Assembly (NCBI RefSeq): GCF_005280585.1
Contig: NZ_SZVO01000003.1
Span: 62,001 to 126,000, forward strand
Source: Dyadobacter frigoris
GTDB taxonomy: Bacteria; Bacteroidota; Bacteroidia; Cytophagales; Spirosomataceae
Length of the DNA: 64,000 nt
Reading direction: 5' to 3'
The notes under the pieces were generated by a model. It saw nothing but the letters and a program-made list of their open reading frames with translations, was not told the origin of the DNA and made no database searches. A program made the translations under genes and the position numbers. This document shows positions 18,423 to 29,052 of this stretch, in pieces. Position 1 is the stretch's first letter. Each line of letters opens with the position of its first letter.

Positions 18423-18850
18423 AATCTGTATCTAGCTTATTTTCAGTAATTTATGACGATCAAAATTTGCCTGCTCCCGGATTGCTCACTTGATGCTTAA
18501 AATTGGGCAATTGTTACATCAAAATTAGGAATTAACTAGCTTATAATCAATAGTTTAATGAAATAAATTTTCAAATCTCCGCGGGTTCGAGTGTCAAAAG
18601 GATCGTTTTTTAAATTTGTAAATAGCTTAATTTAAGCCACTTAACGAAAGAATTTACCTAACTTCACCCTTTTTTACTGATTTTTTCAAATTTTTCAGCC
18701 GAGAGTCCATTTAATGACCAATTTGATAAAATACATTTATCAGCCAACAGCTATTCGATCTTCATGACCCGCCTGACGACCAGAATATCTACTATCTATG
18801 AACGGGTCGCCCTTCCAGAAAGTATAACTCAGGTGATGCACGGATATTGC
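18423..18850. other. No gene seen between att-like site and IS256 scrap
   Basis: About 430 bp with stops in all frames. Part of 18700-18850 may be further degraded transposase DNA, but I cannot support a reading. Confidence 0.3.
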
Positions 18851-19019
18851 TTAGAGGTGATTGTTCAGCTCACCTTCCAGCATGGACTCCAGAAGATTTT
18901 TTAACATCGGAGGAAATTCCCCGTCGGTACCACCCATTTTTTTGCCGTCACAGAGACCTTGCATCGCTTCTTCTTTGAACCGGTTCGCCGGAGCGATCGA
19001 AGGATTCGTTTGTCTTCAT
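18851..19019 (-). pseudogene. IS256-family transposase, N-terminal scrap
   Basis: Starting at ATG 19019 (MKTNESFD), then after a frameshift reading FKEEAMQGLCDGKKMGG...PPMLKNLLESMLEGELNNHL, the sequence matches the N-terminal end of Bacteroidota IS256-type transposases. A stop lies at 18851, and the catalytic DDE domain is missing. Only about 55 codons survive. Confidence 0.6.
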
Positions 19020-19113
19020 TGTGTCGATAAGTTTAAAATCAATTTACTTATTTTTTCCCTTAATAGAATTAAGAGGTGACAGTTTAGTTTTCAGTCTCTG
19101 TAAGACCGCTATT

Positions 19114-21417
19114 TCATCTCTTCAAAAAATCCTTCAAGCTAATGGTTGCCATACCTAAACCCTTGGCTTTTATCTGCAAGCCATTATCAGATGTCAATAG
19201 AATCGGGTTCTCGGCTTTGTATTTGAGAGCTACGGACAGAATTAAGTTGTCAGGTGACTTCCTATTAAAATCAATTGGCAGTAAAGATAATTCTGCCGTC
19301 TCCATTTTTACATTTTTTCTATCCAAACTCAAATTTATATTTTTCAAAGCTCGTCGAACATTATTCTTTAGTTCTTCCGACAATGAAATCTTCAAATAAT
19401 CGAGTTCATCTATAACTTTGGCAGAAAGAACTACGAAAAATTTCTTATCAATTTTTTGTATTATATCAGGATAATCAACAAATACATTTGTGTCAATTAC
19501 ATACATGTTTTCCTTCTGCGAATCTATTTCTTTTTTCTTTCTTTCAAATTGAGATACATCAATCTTACCAACCACTTTAAGCCCAATTAGTGTAGAGGAA
19601 TTAACTTCCGTATCGATTGCAAGATTTACTAAATCCACGTTGACAGCACTACTTGGTTTCAATTCTTCTGATAGATGAGATTCTACAAGATCTAGTGGAT
19701 AGTTAAAGGCCAAGCTGTCTCTAAGTTTTGATAGAAACAAAGCAACCTCACCATGAAGCTTCACCTTCCTACCAAAATCATGTTCTACCAAAATAAATGT
19801 CGATTTTTTTGCTCTGCTTGTAGCAACATTAAAACGATTAACATTATATGAAAATGAACTAGATGACGGTATTACATAAAAGCAATAGTCAACATCTAAC
19901 CCTTGTACCCTATCAACAGTATCGATTAAGTAATCTCTACTCTTAGTTTTGCTTTTTAAAGATTGTTGTAAAAATTTAAGTACTTCGACATACGGTGTTA
20001 GAACTGCCATCGAGGAATTTTTAAGAAATGATATTTCATCAATGGCTTGTATCAGAAATTTTTCCATTTCGCTATTTATGCTACCAGAGTTATTATGGAA
20101 CAGCAAGAGTGAAGGACCGCCATTAGAGTGCATAATCCTAGACAACGTTGGAAGTTTTTTAATATCCAAATCAATATCCTCAAATAAAGATTTTGACCTT
20201 ATTGTGCCCTGATAAAAAACATTGGTAAATTCTGTTGACCGTTGGGTTAATCTCCGGCTTTCAATTTTTCTTTTGAACTTAAAGCCTAACACTTGGCTAA
20301 CCACATTCATTCCATTAATTAAATCGTTTACATCTGGAAATACCTCATAATTTTTATTAGTCACGATAGGGACAATTTGTTTAGGGTCACCCACCACAAT
20401 CACCTTCTTCCCAATTTTACAAGCAGCTGCAATCGTAGTTAAATAGGCCTGAGACGCCTCTTCAACAATAACATAATCAAACGTCTGAGTCTGCGTCTCC
20501 CAAATTTTAGAAAATTGATAGTAGGTAGTAAGTATCAAGATACCTTTTGCCGCAATCAGATCTTTCGCATCCATTACTAGGGAAAACCTTTGTTTCTCAT
20601 CTAGCAGGAGAGGCAATTTTGATACACGTTGTTCCTTGAAAAGCTTTTCAAAAAAGGGCTTTTCACAAACTTCCATAGCAGCTTTGTTTGTTAAAGCTGT
20701 GATCATCACAGACTTATTGTCTAAAACAAGGCGAGAAACTAAATCAGCAATTTGATAGGTTTTTCCTGTACCAGGTGGTCCCTGGAGTACATATACATCA
20801 TTTACTTTTAAGTCGTCAATGATACTTTGAACAATATCAATCTCTTCCGTTAACAATTCAGGAGCTCTGTTTCTATCAACCGTATACTTAAAATTCAAAA
20901 TATTGCACCAGATGTCGGTGTTTTCAATGTTTATAGACTCGCTAAATTGTTTCAAATTTATTAAATACTCGAACGGAGGAAGCGTAGGGCCAAATGCTAT
21001 AATTTGATTATACAGCAGACTGTCAACAAACTCTTTTTCCATCCCTCTTAACAGCATCGTTATCCATCCTTCTCTTTTGGATGGTATATAATCTACAATG
21101 ACAGTCTCGGAACTGTTTCTATCCTTTAACAGATCTGCATAAATCATCTCTCCCCAAGAAGATGGTCGCTCCATACCCGCTTTAAGAGTAAAACAATTCA
21201 TTTTTTGATCTAGCCGGGGAGAACTATATTTCTCCCCGGCAGGGATATCTACGAAAACATTACCTCTTTTTTCGTCAACACCTTTATATTGACCTACATA
21301 TACCTCCCCATCCTGGAAAAGTGATATACCACTTGCATTAAAAGTTTTTTTCACTGAGAATTCTAATTCCCTTAGCTCCTCAGTATAAAAATCGATTTGA
21401 TCCTGCCTAGCTATCAT
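19114..21417 (-). CDS. SF1 (UPF1/DNA2-like) helicase fused to a C-terminal PIN nuclease domain
   Basis: A 767-residue protein. An N-terminal OB/1B-like region (1-190) is followed by an SF1 helicase core with Walker A GPPGTGKT (213-220), Walker B VIVEEASQ (~319), GDPKQI (~345) and the C-terminal motif VDRVQGLDVDYCF and NVATSRAKK (~545-580). Residues ~640-767 form a PIN domain of PhoH-like type: VIDTNVFVDYP, then ILLTSDNGLQIKAKGLGM, with the acidic residues kept. The expected function is nucleic-acid unwinding coupled to RNA or DNA cleavage. It starts 3 bp after the sacsin-like ATPase gene ends, so the two are almost certainly a functional pair. No damage is visible. A defence role is inferred from the company it keeps. 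Confidence 0.88.
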   Translation of the reverse strand: MIARQDQIDFYTEELRELEFSVKKTFNASGISLFQDGEVYVGQYKGVDEKRGNVFVDIPAGEKYSSPRLDQKMNCFTLKAGMERPSSWGEMIYADLLKDRNSSETVIVDYIPSKREGWITMLLRGMEKEFVDSLLYNQIIAFGPTLPPFEYLINLKQFSESINIENTDIWCNILNFKYTVDRNRAPELLTEEIDIVQSIIDDLKVNDVYVLQGPPGTGKTYQIADLVSRLVLDNKSVMITALTNKAAMEVCEKPFFEKLFKEQRVSKLPLLLDEKQRFSLVMDAKDLIAAKGILILTTYYQFSKIWETQTQTFDYVIVEEASQAYLTTIAAACKIGKKVIVVGDPKQIVPIVTNKNYEVFPDVNDLINGMNVVSQVLGFKFKRKIESRRLTQRSTEFTNVFYQGTIRSKSLFEDIDLDIKKLPTLSRIMHSNGGPSLLLFHNNSGSINSEMEKFLIQAIDEISFLKNSSMAVLTPYVEVLKFLQQSLKSKTKSRDYLIDTVDRVQGLDVDYCFYVIPSSSSFSYNVNRFNVATSRAKKSTFILVEHDFGRKVKLHGEVALFLSKLRDSLAFNYPLDLVESHLSEELKPSSAVNVDLVNLAIDTEVNSSTLIGLKVVGKIDVSQFERKKKEIDSQKENMYVIDTNVFVDYPDIIQKIDKKFFVVLSAKVIDELDYLKISLSEELKNNVRRALKNINLSLDRKNVKMETAELSLLPIDFNRKSPDNLILSVALKYKAENPILLTSDNGLQIKAKGLGMATISLKDFLKR

Positions 21418-21420
21418 TTG

Positions 21421-24400
21421 TCAAAGTTTAAAATCATCGTCAGAAACAGCAATATCACTTTCTTCTATCCGAATACTTGACTTCTTCAACTTGGAGAAGA
21501 GACTTTCCCTCATCTTCTCACTTGTTACAAGTATCATATGTGCATCGGATTCCAGTGAGTCGAAAACATCATCCATTTTCGACTCCTGTTTATTATTAGA
21601 AACACGAAACAATACATTTTTCGACAGATCGTCATTCAGTAGATCAATTCTATCTTTGAATAATCTCACAGAGTTGCCAGGATAGACTACGGCCAAGTAG
21701 GTATATAGATCCTCCAACATATCCCAATGTTCCTTATCCAGATATAGTAGCCCTCCCCTTGCACTACGAACAATACACGTAATCTTATTACCGTTTGAAT
21801 CAATAATATCATATAGCGCTGAATACTTCAGCCCACTTTCACCTTCACTCACCTTGTATCCCTGCTCGCTCAGGTAATACAATACGTGAACCTTAGCATT
21901 ATCATTTTCATCCTTTTGTTTCTCTGATGAAATCCCGAAACGATCTTGAATCATCCTGTCGAATGTTTCATTATAGGTAAATTGAGGCTTTTCTAGTATA
22001 GATGGATCCCTACGCGTTTCTAATTCCCACTTTTCCAAAGACTGCAATGCATTTTTAGGAAAAACATTCGATAAATACCTCATTAAATCTGACCTAAGCA
22101 AATTAGAAAAATAATATTTCCCCCCATATGTTATTTTTAAGTCTTTGGTAAAAGCCTTAATATCCAGATTATCATACATCATCCTGAAAGGAATTTCTCC
22201 ACCATCATAGAGAAATATCGGGTAGTTTCTATGCTCGATCCACTCCTCATAAAATGGCTCATTCCATAATTTAGATTTTCCTTCCAACCGTTCCGTATCG
22301 ATACTGGAAGTAACTTTAATAGTTTCTGTCTTAAAATGTGATATTTGCTTGCCGCAAGTGTCGTCTACGATTAAAACTTGATGATCCCGTTTAGAGAGAG
22401 CCTGAAAAATCTCAAAAGATAATTCTTGATCTAGTTTCAAAATCAGCAGTTTTCGATCCAATTTTACATTAATAAATTTATAAGTTCTACGTCCGTCCTC
22501 ATTGATTCCACCGATTATTGGTATTGTTAAAGACGTAATACTTCCTTTGTTAAAACTTACCTGGTTATTAATTAATCTTATAAGATCAATGCTACGGGTA
22601 ATTATTTCTGAACTAAATTTTGCTAACCAAATATTTGTATTCCAAATAAGTTGATGGTTTTTCCTAGATTCATCATAGTAATGATCCACTTTAACTCTAT
22701 CATAATTTTCCGAAATAACTTCGCGTCTTAATTTAACAATAGAGCTCTCGAATTCATTATAACCCAATTGAGAGATAAAATGAATCCGCTTTTCTACGTC
22801 TAACTCAATCCATTCTTGCAGCCAATGAGGCAATATTTCGCTTGAAATAGCCCAATCTTTCTGAACACAATTTCTAAGATCAAAATCAATAAAACTAAAT
22901 CCATTTAAATCCACGAGATCAATATCATGGATTATGTCCAAAAATCTTTTATAAGAAGAAAATAAAGAAATTAAATTCTTCTGGTTTTGGAAATAATTAT
23001 CAAAATGCATTTTAGACCATTTGCAACCAGAATTAACCGAACGATATAAAATTTGAAACACCACTTGATATTCGGTGTAATACCCTCTTGACTCAGACTC
23101 TATTCTACTACAAATTTCATTTATCGGCAGTGATCTTGTCTTAAAAATTAGTTTCCTTAACTTGGTCTTATCTGTAATTTCAAAAAATGAGACAATTAAT
23201 TTATCAAGGATATCTGACTCTCCTTTAAATTCCTCCAAAATATCAGAAAGTTTGAGAATTTTCTTTCCATCACCCTTCCCAATATAAACGTTGTTACTAA
23301 GATCAAAGTCACTCAATGAACTATTGCCAATTTTTATTTTATTGCGAAGGTCATCAATGACAAACTGTACATCAGGATCAGTGGTGTCAGGCCCTTCCAC
23401 AACTCTTAAAATGTTGTTAACAATTATATGTTCTGGTGAAGAGGCCGAATACTCAAAATCTAAACCTAGCTTTAATTCCGGGAGATTTTCAATAAATTTC
23501 CTAAATACCTTCCAATCCGCATTTCGTGGTAAGTAACTTGCAAAATTTTGGTCATATAGCTTTGTTTCAATAATCGATTTTAACAAAGCGTGATCTCTCA
23601 ATAAGCCAATTTTACTTCTAGTTTCACTACACAATTCAAGATCAAGCTCCTGAAATAATCCTTTTAAACCTTCAATACTATTGATATATGATTTAAGAAA
23701 TGTTTCAGAACTATCGAAAACTTGCTTGTTTCCTATTGGCACAATTGACCATTTGTTCTCCGAGGTAGAGATAAAGGTATATTTAAAGAAAAAGTCACTA
23801 TAACTGCCATCTGCCTCCATCCAGTCCAAAAGAATGTTGGCTGATGTTATATCCAAGTTTTTTAAGCTCTCCCAATTATCAAATGGCTGACTATCCATTT
23901 TTAGTGAAAATAAATTAATAATCTCTTTACAATCCAGTACTGGATACATTCGACCCAGAATGCCACCAAGATTATCATAATTTATTGAAGAAATAGACTG
24001 AAACGCCCGCGACCAAAAGACTCCATCACATTCCAAAAATCTTGTTTCATCATTAATATATAGCCATGGTATTAAAGCCCACTGACTTTGTGAAATATCA
24101 ACATCCTCATTTCTCCAAGAGAACGATTCTTTTAGAAACTGAATATATTGTTGTATACTTTCCTCTTTAAATTGTACATTCCATTCGCTAAAAAGAGATT
24201 TATTTAAAATGAACTTCGTAAAGACATCCTGTTTTGATATCAATTGTTTTTTTAGCGAATCAGGTAGGGCATTGTATTCTACCTTGCTGATTATAAAATC
24301 CCTTATAACAGTATTATTTAGGACTTCTTCAAAACTGATTAATTGATGAAGCGGTCTCGGAGTTCCTTTGCTATCGACAAATAACGTAAGTTGTCCAAAA

Positions 24401-27036
24401 TACCTACTTACGCCTATACCATCCATAAATGGTGCATTTTGAAAAAAGTCAATCAGCATCAACTTTGTCGAAATAGGCATGTTTGACAAATTACCATTAG
24501 CCGCTATTCTTTCATATGTTAATGTCTTATCATTAACATATCCATTTAATGAACGTATAACGCCATTGATATTAGTGTAATTGGCAAAGTTAAGGTTAAC
24601 GGTGTGATAGCCGAGATGTTGAAATAGATTTTCGTAAGTTGCCGTATTTACCGTCATTATCCAAGCCTCCTCCTCATTAACCAAAACTTCAAGTGACAAT
24701 AGTTCACCATTGTGAACTACAAAAGGAATTTTACTAAAATATTCAGGTACAAAACCTGCTAACTTTTCCAACCACCCGAGTAGCTCGGGTCTCTCAAACA
24801 GAGATTTTTCGGCTATTATTCTTCCCAAGCGCTCGCATATTATTGGAGTAACATGCTCTGCTAGTTTCTCCAAATCAATAGTCTCCAAATTTAAATATTC
24901 ACAATCTCGAATATATCTTGTATCAAGATTGGGATGTGGAAGATACTTTTGGGTTTGGACAATTTCATAAAAAACTTCGTGACCAAATAATTTTACCAGG
25001 CCTGATGTATCAATAATTGTTTCTGAAATTAATTGTATCTCGTTCCTATCATTAACAACCGTACATTCTAATTCTAATCGTTCTAAGTATCTCTCATTAT
25101 AACTGTCTATTATTACCTGAGCGGTATCGTCCTCAGGAAGTAGATTCCTTAGTAATAGTGATAAGTACGAGTTAAAAGATCTATTATCCCTGACAAACTC
25201 CGACGCGTAGTATGATATAGTAGCTACATGATTGTCTGCTACCTTTAACATGATAAACTTGTTCCATAGATTATCACCCTGTATCTTTTGACGGTCTGAG
25301 GAAGGAACAAAATCGGCGTTTATCAAAAATGGCAGTTGGAATCTTGTATCCTCCATTGGGAGGTAGGTGAACAGACTTGAATATTTTGCAACTCCATTTG
25401 CGTAGTCTCGTTCTGGTATAATTTCATTTTCTTCCAGTAATATGCCAAACGAAATTTCCGTTTCGTCGACAGAGGCCAATTTGGGAGGAATTGTTTCAAT
25501 TTCTCTACCTTCTAAATCCGTGAAATAATATGTTACCTCATTGTAGTCATTAATTTTGTGTTGCTTTTTCAATCCAATATTGGATTGAGAAAATGAAATG
25601 TCCGAAACTTCTATGTTATCGAAAATTCGCTTTGTATAATAATAAACTTCATTTTTTTCACCTTTTCTAGACTTAGTAATTTCAGCGACATCGTCGATAT
25701 CATTTCGAAAAACAGTAACTCCATTTTTAGGAGATCTAAATTTTGATATGTTTCGAAGGAACAGAAGGAACTGCGGACGCTTGGCGATGTTATCTATTGC
25801 TACTTTATATTCATCAATATTTGTTTCACCAAGTTTTAGAGCGAATTGAACCGGATTGTTAAAATTATTGAAGTTGCTATCATTGAAGTCTTCTGGCAAA
25901 TGACTTTGCCATATAGGTATAACCTGCCATGGTATGTCCGTTGAACCGTTAAAACGCGTCTTTTGGTTTTTGAACTTTAATTTATCTTCTTCTAACAGTT
26001 CTGGATATTTTCTATACCTTTCACCAGCAAAATAAAAATTATCAAAATCCTCAAAAATACTGCTGTTGCGAAGGAACGCAAATTGATAGCCTCCAGACTT
26101 AACCCACACTTCTGTACTATCAGTAAAAACTGATTTGAAACCAATACCCTTATATCCCGTTTTCTTGTTATCTCCACGTTTAGTGCTTTCTGCCGCACTA
26201 GTTATGGCCTCTACGTCATTTTGATTAAAAAGAGCACCATCATGCATAATAAAGAAGTAATCACCCTTGATATCAATATGAAACTCTACTTTCTCCCTAC
26301 CCGGCGCGTCATCTGCGTTTTGTAACAATTCAAAAATCATTCGCTGCTTGGAGGAATACATTCCTTTACCGATTTCACGCATTAAATTAGCAATCATTTT
26401 GTTGGCCTCAGGATTACTTAGTCTCTCAAAACGTAATCGAATAAAATCTTTGTACGGATTTACTTCCAATTTTTTAATTGAGTGCGATACAGCACTGGGT
26501 AGTTTCCCAATATTTTCTTTTATGGAAAAAGAATAGTAGTTATTTTCGGACAAGGATATTTTGGGGTCAACAAAAACATTCAATGGCTCCTTGTTCCGCA
26601 ATAAAATTTCACCAGAATCAGCACTCATCACAAATATAAATTCTGCATATCTATCATTTACACTTCGATAACATCCATAGTAAATAGATTCAATTGAGTT
26701 TATTTGGGGATCTATTTCTTGGCTTAACGGATTTACAGCTTTTATTTTCAAAGAATACGGATTATTTCTACCCTTTGGCTGATTCGTGAACTCCAGTTCT
26801 ACCAAATAAGAATCTCCGTCATTAAGCGTTTGTACATCTCCCCAATAGAATGAGATTCGCTTATCCTCAACACTTATATTCTCGATCGTTGGATAAAATA
26901 ATTTTGCTTTACTGAGAGGATTTTTAAAACTATGGAAGTAACCATGTGATTGATCCTTGCTTTTAGTTAAGGTTGCGATCAATATTAAGTCGTTACTCTT
27001 CCAATTGCTCTTAAGCTGTGTTGTATTATCTCGCAT
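21421..27036 (-). CDS. Giant sacsin-like GHKL ATPase with C-terminal NOV/DUF3883-like domain
   Basis: A 1871-residue protein from ATG 27036 (a TTG lies 24 bases upstream). After a ~200-residue N-terminal domain comes a GHKL ATPase: N-box ELLQNADDA (~236-244), G1 HDGALF, and G2 TGYKGIGFKSVF (~294-305). This is the sacsin/Hsp90-like version. The long middle (~420-1680) is helical and unrecognised. Residues ~1700-1800 resemble the NOV/DUF3883 domain (YKVSEGESGLKYSALYDI), but the expected EVK catalytic triplet reads CIVRSAR, so nuclease activity is doubtful. Proteins of this build recur in bacterial defence loci together with helicases. The partner is the helicase-PIN gene 3 bp downstream. Lower GC and AT-rich codons are typical of the island. 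Confidence 0.85.
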   Translation of the reverse strand: MRDNTTQLKSNWKSNDLILIATLTKSKDQSHGYFHSFKNPLSKAKLFYPTIENISVEDKRISFYWGDVQTLNDGDSYLVELEFTNQPKGRNNPYSLKIKAVNPLSQEIDPQINSIESIYYGCYRSVNDRYAEFIFVMSADSGEILLRNKEPLNVFVDPKISLSENNYYSFSIKENIGKLPSAVSHSIKKLEVNPYKDFIRLRFERLSNPEANKMIANLMREIGKGMYSSKQRMIFELLQNADDAPGREKVEFHIDIKGDYFFIMHDGALFNQNDVEAITSAAESTKRGDNKKTGYKGIGFKSVFTDSTEVWVKSGGYQFAFLRNSSIFEDFDNFYFAGERYRKYPELLEEDKLKFKNQKTRFNGSTDIPWQVIPIWQSHLPEDFNDSNFNNFNNPVQFALKLGETNIDEYKVAIDNIAKRPQFLLFLRNISKFRSPKNGVTVFRNDIDDVAEITKSRKGEKNEVYYYTKRIFDNIEVSDISFSQSNIGLKKQHKINDYNEVTYYFTDLEGREIETIPPKLASVDETEISFGILLEENEIIPERDYANGVAKYSSLFTYLPMEDTRFQLPFLINADFVPSSDRQKIQGDNLWNKFIMLKVADNHVATISYYASEFVRDNRSFNSYLSLLLRNLLPEDDTAQVIIDSYNERYLERLELECTVVNDRNEIQLISETIIDTSGLVKLFGHEVFYEIVQTQKYLPHPNLDTRYIRDCEYLNLETIDLEKLAEHVTPIICERLGRIIAEKSLFERPELLGWLEKLAGFVPEYFSKIPFVVHNGELLSLEVLVNEEEAWIMTVNTATYENLFQHLGYHTVNLNFANYTNINGVIRSLNGYVNDKTLTYERIAANGNLSNMPISTKLMLIDFFQNAPFMDGIGVSRYFGQLTLFVDSKGTPRPLHQLISFEEVLNNTVIRDFIISKVEYNALPDSLKKQLISKQDVFTKFILNKSLFSEWNVQFKEESIQQYIQFLKESFSWRNEDVDISQSQWALIPWLYINDETRFLECDGVFWSRAFQSISSINYDNLGGILGRMYPVLDCKEIINLFSLKMDSQPFDNWESLKNLDITSANILLDWMEADGSYSDFFFKYTFISTSENKWSIVPIGNKQVFDSSETFLKSYINSIEGLKGLFQELDLELCSETRSKIGLLRDHALLKSIIETKLYDQNFASYLPRNADWKVFRKFIENLPELKLGLDFEYSASSPEHIIVNNILRVVEGPDTTDPDVQFVIDDLRNKIKIGNSSLSDFDLSNNVYIGKGDGKKILKLSDILEEFKGESDILDKLIVSFFEITDKTKLRKLIFKTRSLPINEICSRIESESRGYYTEYQVVFQILYRSVNSGCKWSKMHFDNYFQNQKNLISLFSSYKRFLDIIHDIDLVDLNGFSFIDFDLRNCVQKDWAISSEILPHWLQEWIELDVEKRIHFISQLGYNEFESSIVKLRREVISENYDRVKVDHYYDESRKNHQLIWNTNIWLAKFSSEIITRSIDLIRLINNQVSFNKGSITSLTIPIIGGINEDGRRTYKFINVKLDRKLLILKLDQELSFEIFQALSKRDHQVLIVDDTCGKQISHFKTETIKVTSSIDTERLEGKSKLWNEPFYEEWIEHRNYPIFLYDGGEIPFRMMYDNLDIKAFTKDLKITYGGKYYFSNLLRSDLMRYLSNVFPKNALQSLEKWELETRRDPSILEKPQFTYNETFDRMIQDRFGISSEKQKDENDNAKVHVLYYLSEQGYKVSEGESGLKYSALYDIIDSNGNKITCIVRSARGGLLYLDKEHWDMLEDLYTYLAVVYPGNSVRLFKDRIDLLNDDLSKNVLFRVSNNKQESKMDDVFDSLESDAHMILVTSEKMRESLFSKLKKSSIRIEESDIAVSDDDFKL

Positions 27037-27269
27037 ATAAAATATTGATAAAAATCCCAACTAATTTTCGTACTAGTGCTTCTCCTAGTTATCATACCCG
27101 TATCGATCAAGTCACCCCTTCAAGTATTTAAGATGTTACGAATTAACTTCAAATTATTCAACGCATTAAAACCACAAAAGGTCTTTTGAGAAAGAATCTC
27201 AACTAATTCTGACCTGTAACTTTAAGAAACCGAAAGAATACAACTTATCAACAGCGAGATTACAGACAA

Positions 27270-28268
27270 TCAACTCACCAAGCCATTTAGACTCAACTCA
27301 CTTTCAGCTAATCTCAATTGGTCATTTTGCCATTCGTGATAGTTTTTCTTGGTTCCTTGTACCAACCACTCCTTACGACCATTTGCCGCTCTTGCAAAAA
27401 CGCATGCGGCAGCAGCACTAGGACTAGCAAATGCCACATCTTCTTGAAATACCCCCTTCCCACTACCACCATCAACGCGGATTTTACCCTCAGCAATCAA
27501 AGTTTCAAAGAGCTTTCGATAATTGTGCGCTGAGTTATTTCCCCATACAGCTTTGGATTCAGAACCAGCCAAAACAACAAAGTCACCATCCACTTGTTTT
27601 GCAGAAGCTTTCAAATTATTTACCGTACTTACGATTTCAAATATCGGATTTTCATTAGATTCTTGCCTGATTGATTCAGGATTAACAGGGACACTAAGTT
27701 CTGTTGCAGGCAAGTTCAGAGGTGTCTCCACCGTTTTCGTAATTTTGGGTTTATCACGTAAGAAATCAAGACCAAGAACAGGTAAGACCAATCGAACCTG
27801 AGAAATAAAATATTCCATATCCGAGATATCTGCTTCCGGCAACCCATCATTTTTTGGAGAGGTATAATTGAAAAGATTAGCAGCACCGGTCGTCTGAATA
27901 ATAGATATAAATCTTGCTTCCAGATAACGGATGTGAGCCTTAGTAAGGTTTTGATCTTTACTAGTTATGACACAGGCCCGTTCCCAAAAACCCTTCCCCT
28001 CATCTTTATTGTGCTGCAATAATCGGTGGCCGACATTATCACTTTCTCCGACATATACTGCTAATCGCTCCAATCCGTCTGGATCCGGGCCAGTCAAAAA
28101 GTAAATCCCTGTTTTCTTCATTTCAGGGCGTTGTATAATTTCCGTAATTTTGGTGCGAGGTCCCATTAAAATATGCCCCGTCCAGTTCATTACTTCAAGA
28201 GTTAGCACACCATGTGAAGAACCATCTACTAAGAATAATTTGATTGATTTACCTAATGTATGGTTCAT
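27270..28268 (-). CDS. GIY-YIG nuclease-like protein with DUF4357 domain
   Basis: A 332-residue protein from ATG 28268. Residues ~53-120 hold a GIY-YIG fold (GIYFLTGP, then AVYVGESDNVGHRL), with the conserved arginine in YLEARFI near 116. A linker follows, and DUF4357 occupies ~265-315 (GVFQEDVAFASPSAAAACV, then NGRKEW). GIY-YIG/DUF4357 proteins occur widely next to restriction and defence genes; a role as DNA-cutting or modification-sensing accessory is likely but unproven. It is 209 bp upstream of the sacsin-like gene and 77 bp downstream of an unknown gene on the same strand. Confidence 0.85.
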   Translation of the reverse strand: MNHTLGKSIKLFLVDGSSHGVLTLEVMNWTGHILMGPRTKITEIIQRPEMKKTGIYFLTGPDPDGLERLAVYVGESDNVGHRLLQHNKDEGKGFWERACVITSKDQNLTKAHIRYLEARFISIIQTTGAANLFNYTSPKNDGLPEADISDMEYFISQVRLVLPVLGLDFLRDKPKITKTVETPLNLPATELSVPVNPESIRQESNENPIFEIVSTVNNLKASAKQVDGDFVVLAGSESKAVWGNNSAHNYRKLFETLIAEGKIRVDGGSGKGVFQEDVAFASPSAAAACVFARAANGRKEWLVQGTKKNYHEWQNDQLRLAESELSLNGLVS

Positions 28269-28357
28269 GAGAAATTTCAATAGTTAAGGTTTTACGCAAA
28301 TAGTTATATCGCTGATTATCAATTCATTTTCTAATTTTTAACAAATTCTAATAGCCT

Positions 28358-29011
28358 TTACCGCTTCGAATACTTACCCAAAGCGAACAAAACTCTGTCA
28401 ATGTAATAACTGTAATCTTTGATTGCTCGTAGCTCAGGCTGAATATTATCGGAAGATAACCAGTCAATATACTCTTTGATTAAATCATGATGTTTGCTCG
28501 TTACGAGTTTAAAAGTACGCCAAGGCGCCACTTCATTCAAACTTGAAGTTCTAAAGATCCCGAACGCCCGTAATACATGCTGGTCAATTATAGGTTCGCC
28601 ACTTTTACCAGAAAGATATTTACCAAACTGATAAAAGACAATTGCATCGTCAGGCAATTGTCTTTTATCAGTTTCTGCACTCTCAGTCACTCCTTTGATA
28701 ATGTGCTTAATTTTTTTCAGATCACCATTTTTCCAAATTATAGCATACAATATTTTTGTTAATGGATCTTCTATATTACTCATTTCACCCTTCACAAATT
28801 CGTAATTTTCGTTAAGCATTCCTCTCTCGACTAAAAGTTTTATTTCACTAGGCGTAATCTTGAAATCAACCTTCGGATAAGTTTCCGAGTCCATTTTACA
28901 TTTTTTAAGAATGTTACTCCCCTCGATTGTAATTAGTTCTTCAATTGACTTTGCATTTTGAATGAGTTGAAATTTTTCTTTTATAAACTTTGATTTCTCT
29001 GAATCTGGCAT
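28358..29011 (-). CDS. Hypothetical protein of the defence island
   Basis: A 217-residue soluble protein, rich in helix-forming residues, with no signal peptide or membrane segment. I do not recognise the family. Seen features are a charged N-terminal helix (SEKSKFIKEKFQLIQNAKSIEE) and a C-terminal half with aromatic pairs (WRTFKL, DYSYYIDRVLFALGKY). It lies 41 bp downstream of the nuclease-helicase gene and 77 bp upstream of the GIY-YIG gene on the same strand, so it probably shares a transcript. It may be a small specificity or inhibitor subunit, which is only a guess. Confidence 0.7.
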   Translation of the reverse strand: MPDSEKSKFIKEKFQLIQNAKSIEELITIEGSNILKKCKMDSETYPKVDFKITPSEIKLLVERGMLNENYEFVKGEMSNIEDPLTKILYAIIWKNGDLKKIKHIIKGVTESAETDKRQLPDDAIVFYQFGKYLSGKSGEPIIDQHVLRAFGIFRTSSLNEVAPWRTFKLVTSKHHDLIKEYIDWLSSDNIQPELRAIKDYSYYIDRVLFALGKYSKR

Positions 29012-29052
29012 ATATATATTTTTTCAAGGGGTTTAATAATCTAATCTAAAAT

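Noticed and set aside
18433..18443. 11-base match (TAGCTTATTTT) to the tail of guide-like RNA 1
   Set aside because: The first bases of the tail do not match and the word is AT-rich, so it is expected by chance in 64 kb; not a credible target.
18570..18600. GGGTTCGAGTG as a second tRNA T-loop
   Set aside because: Neither T-stem nor acceptor strand pairs around it.
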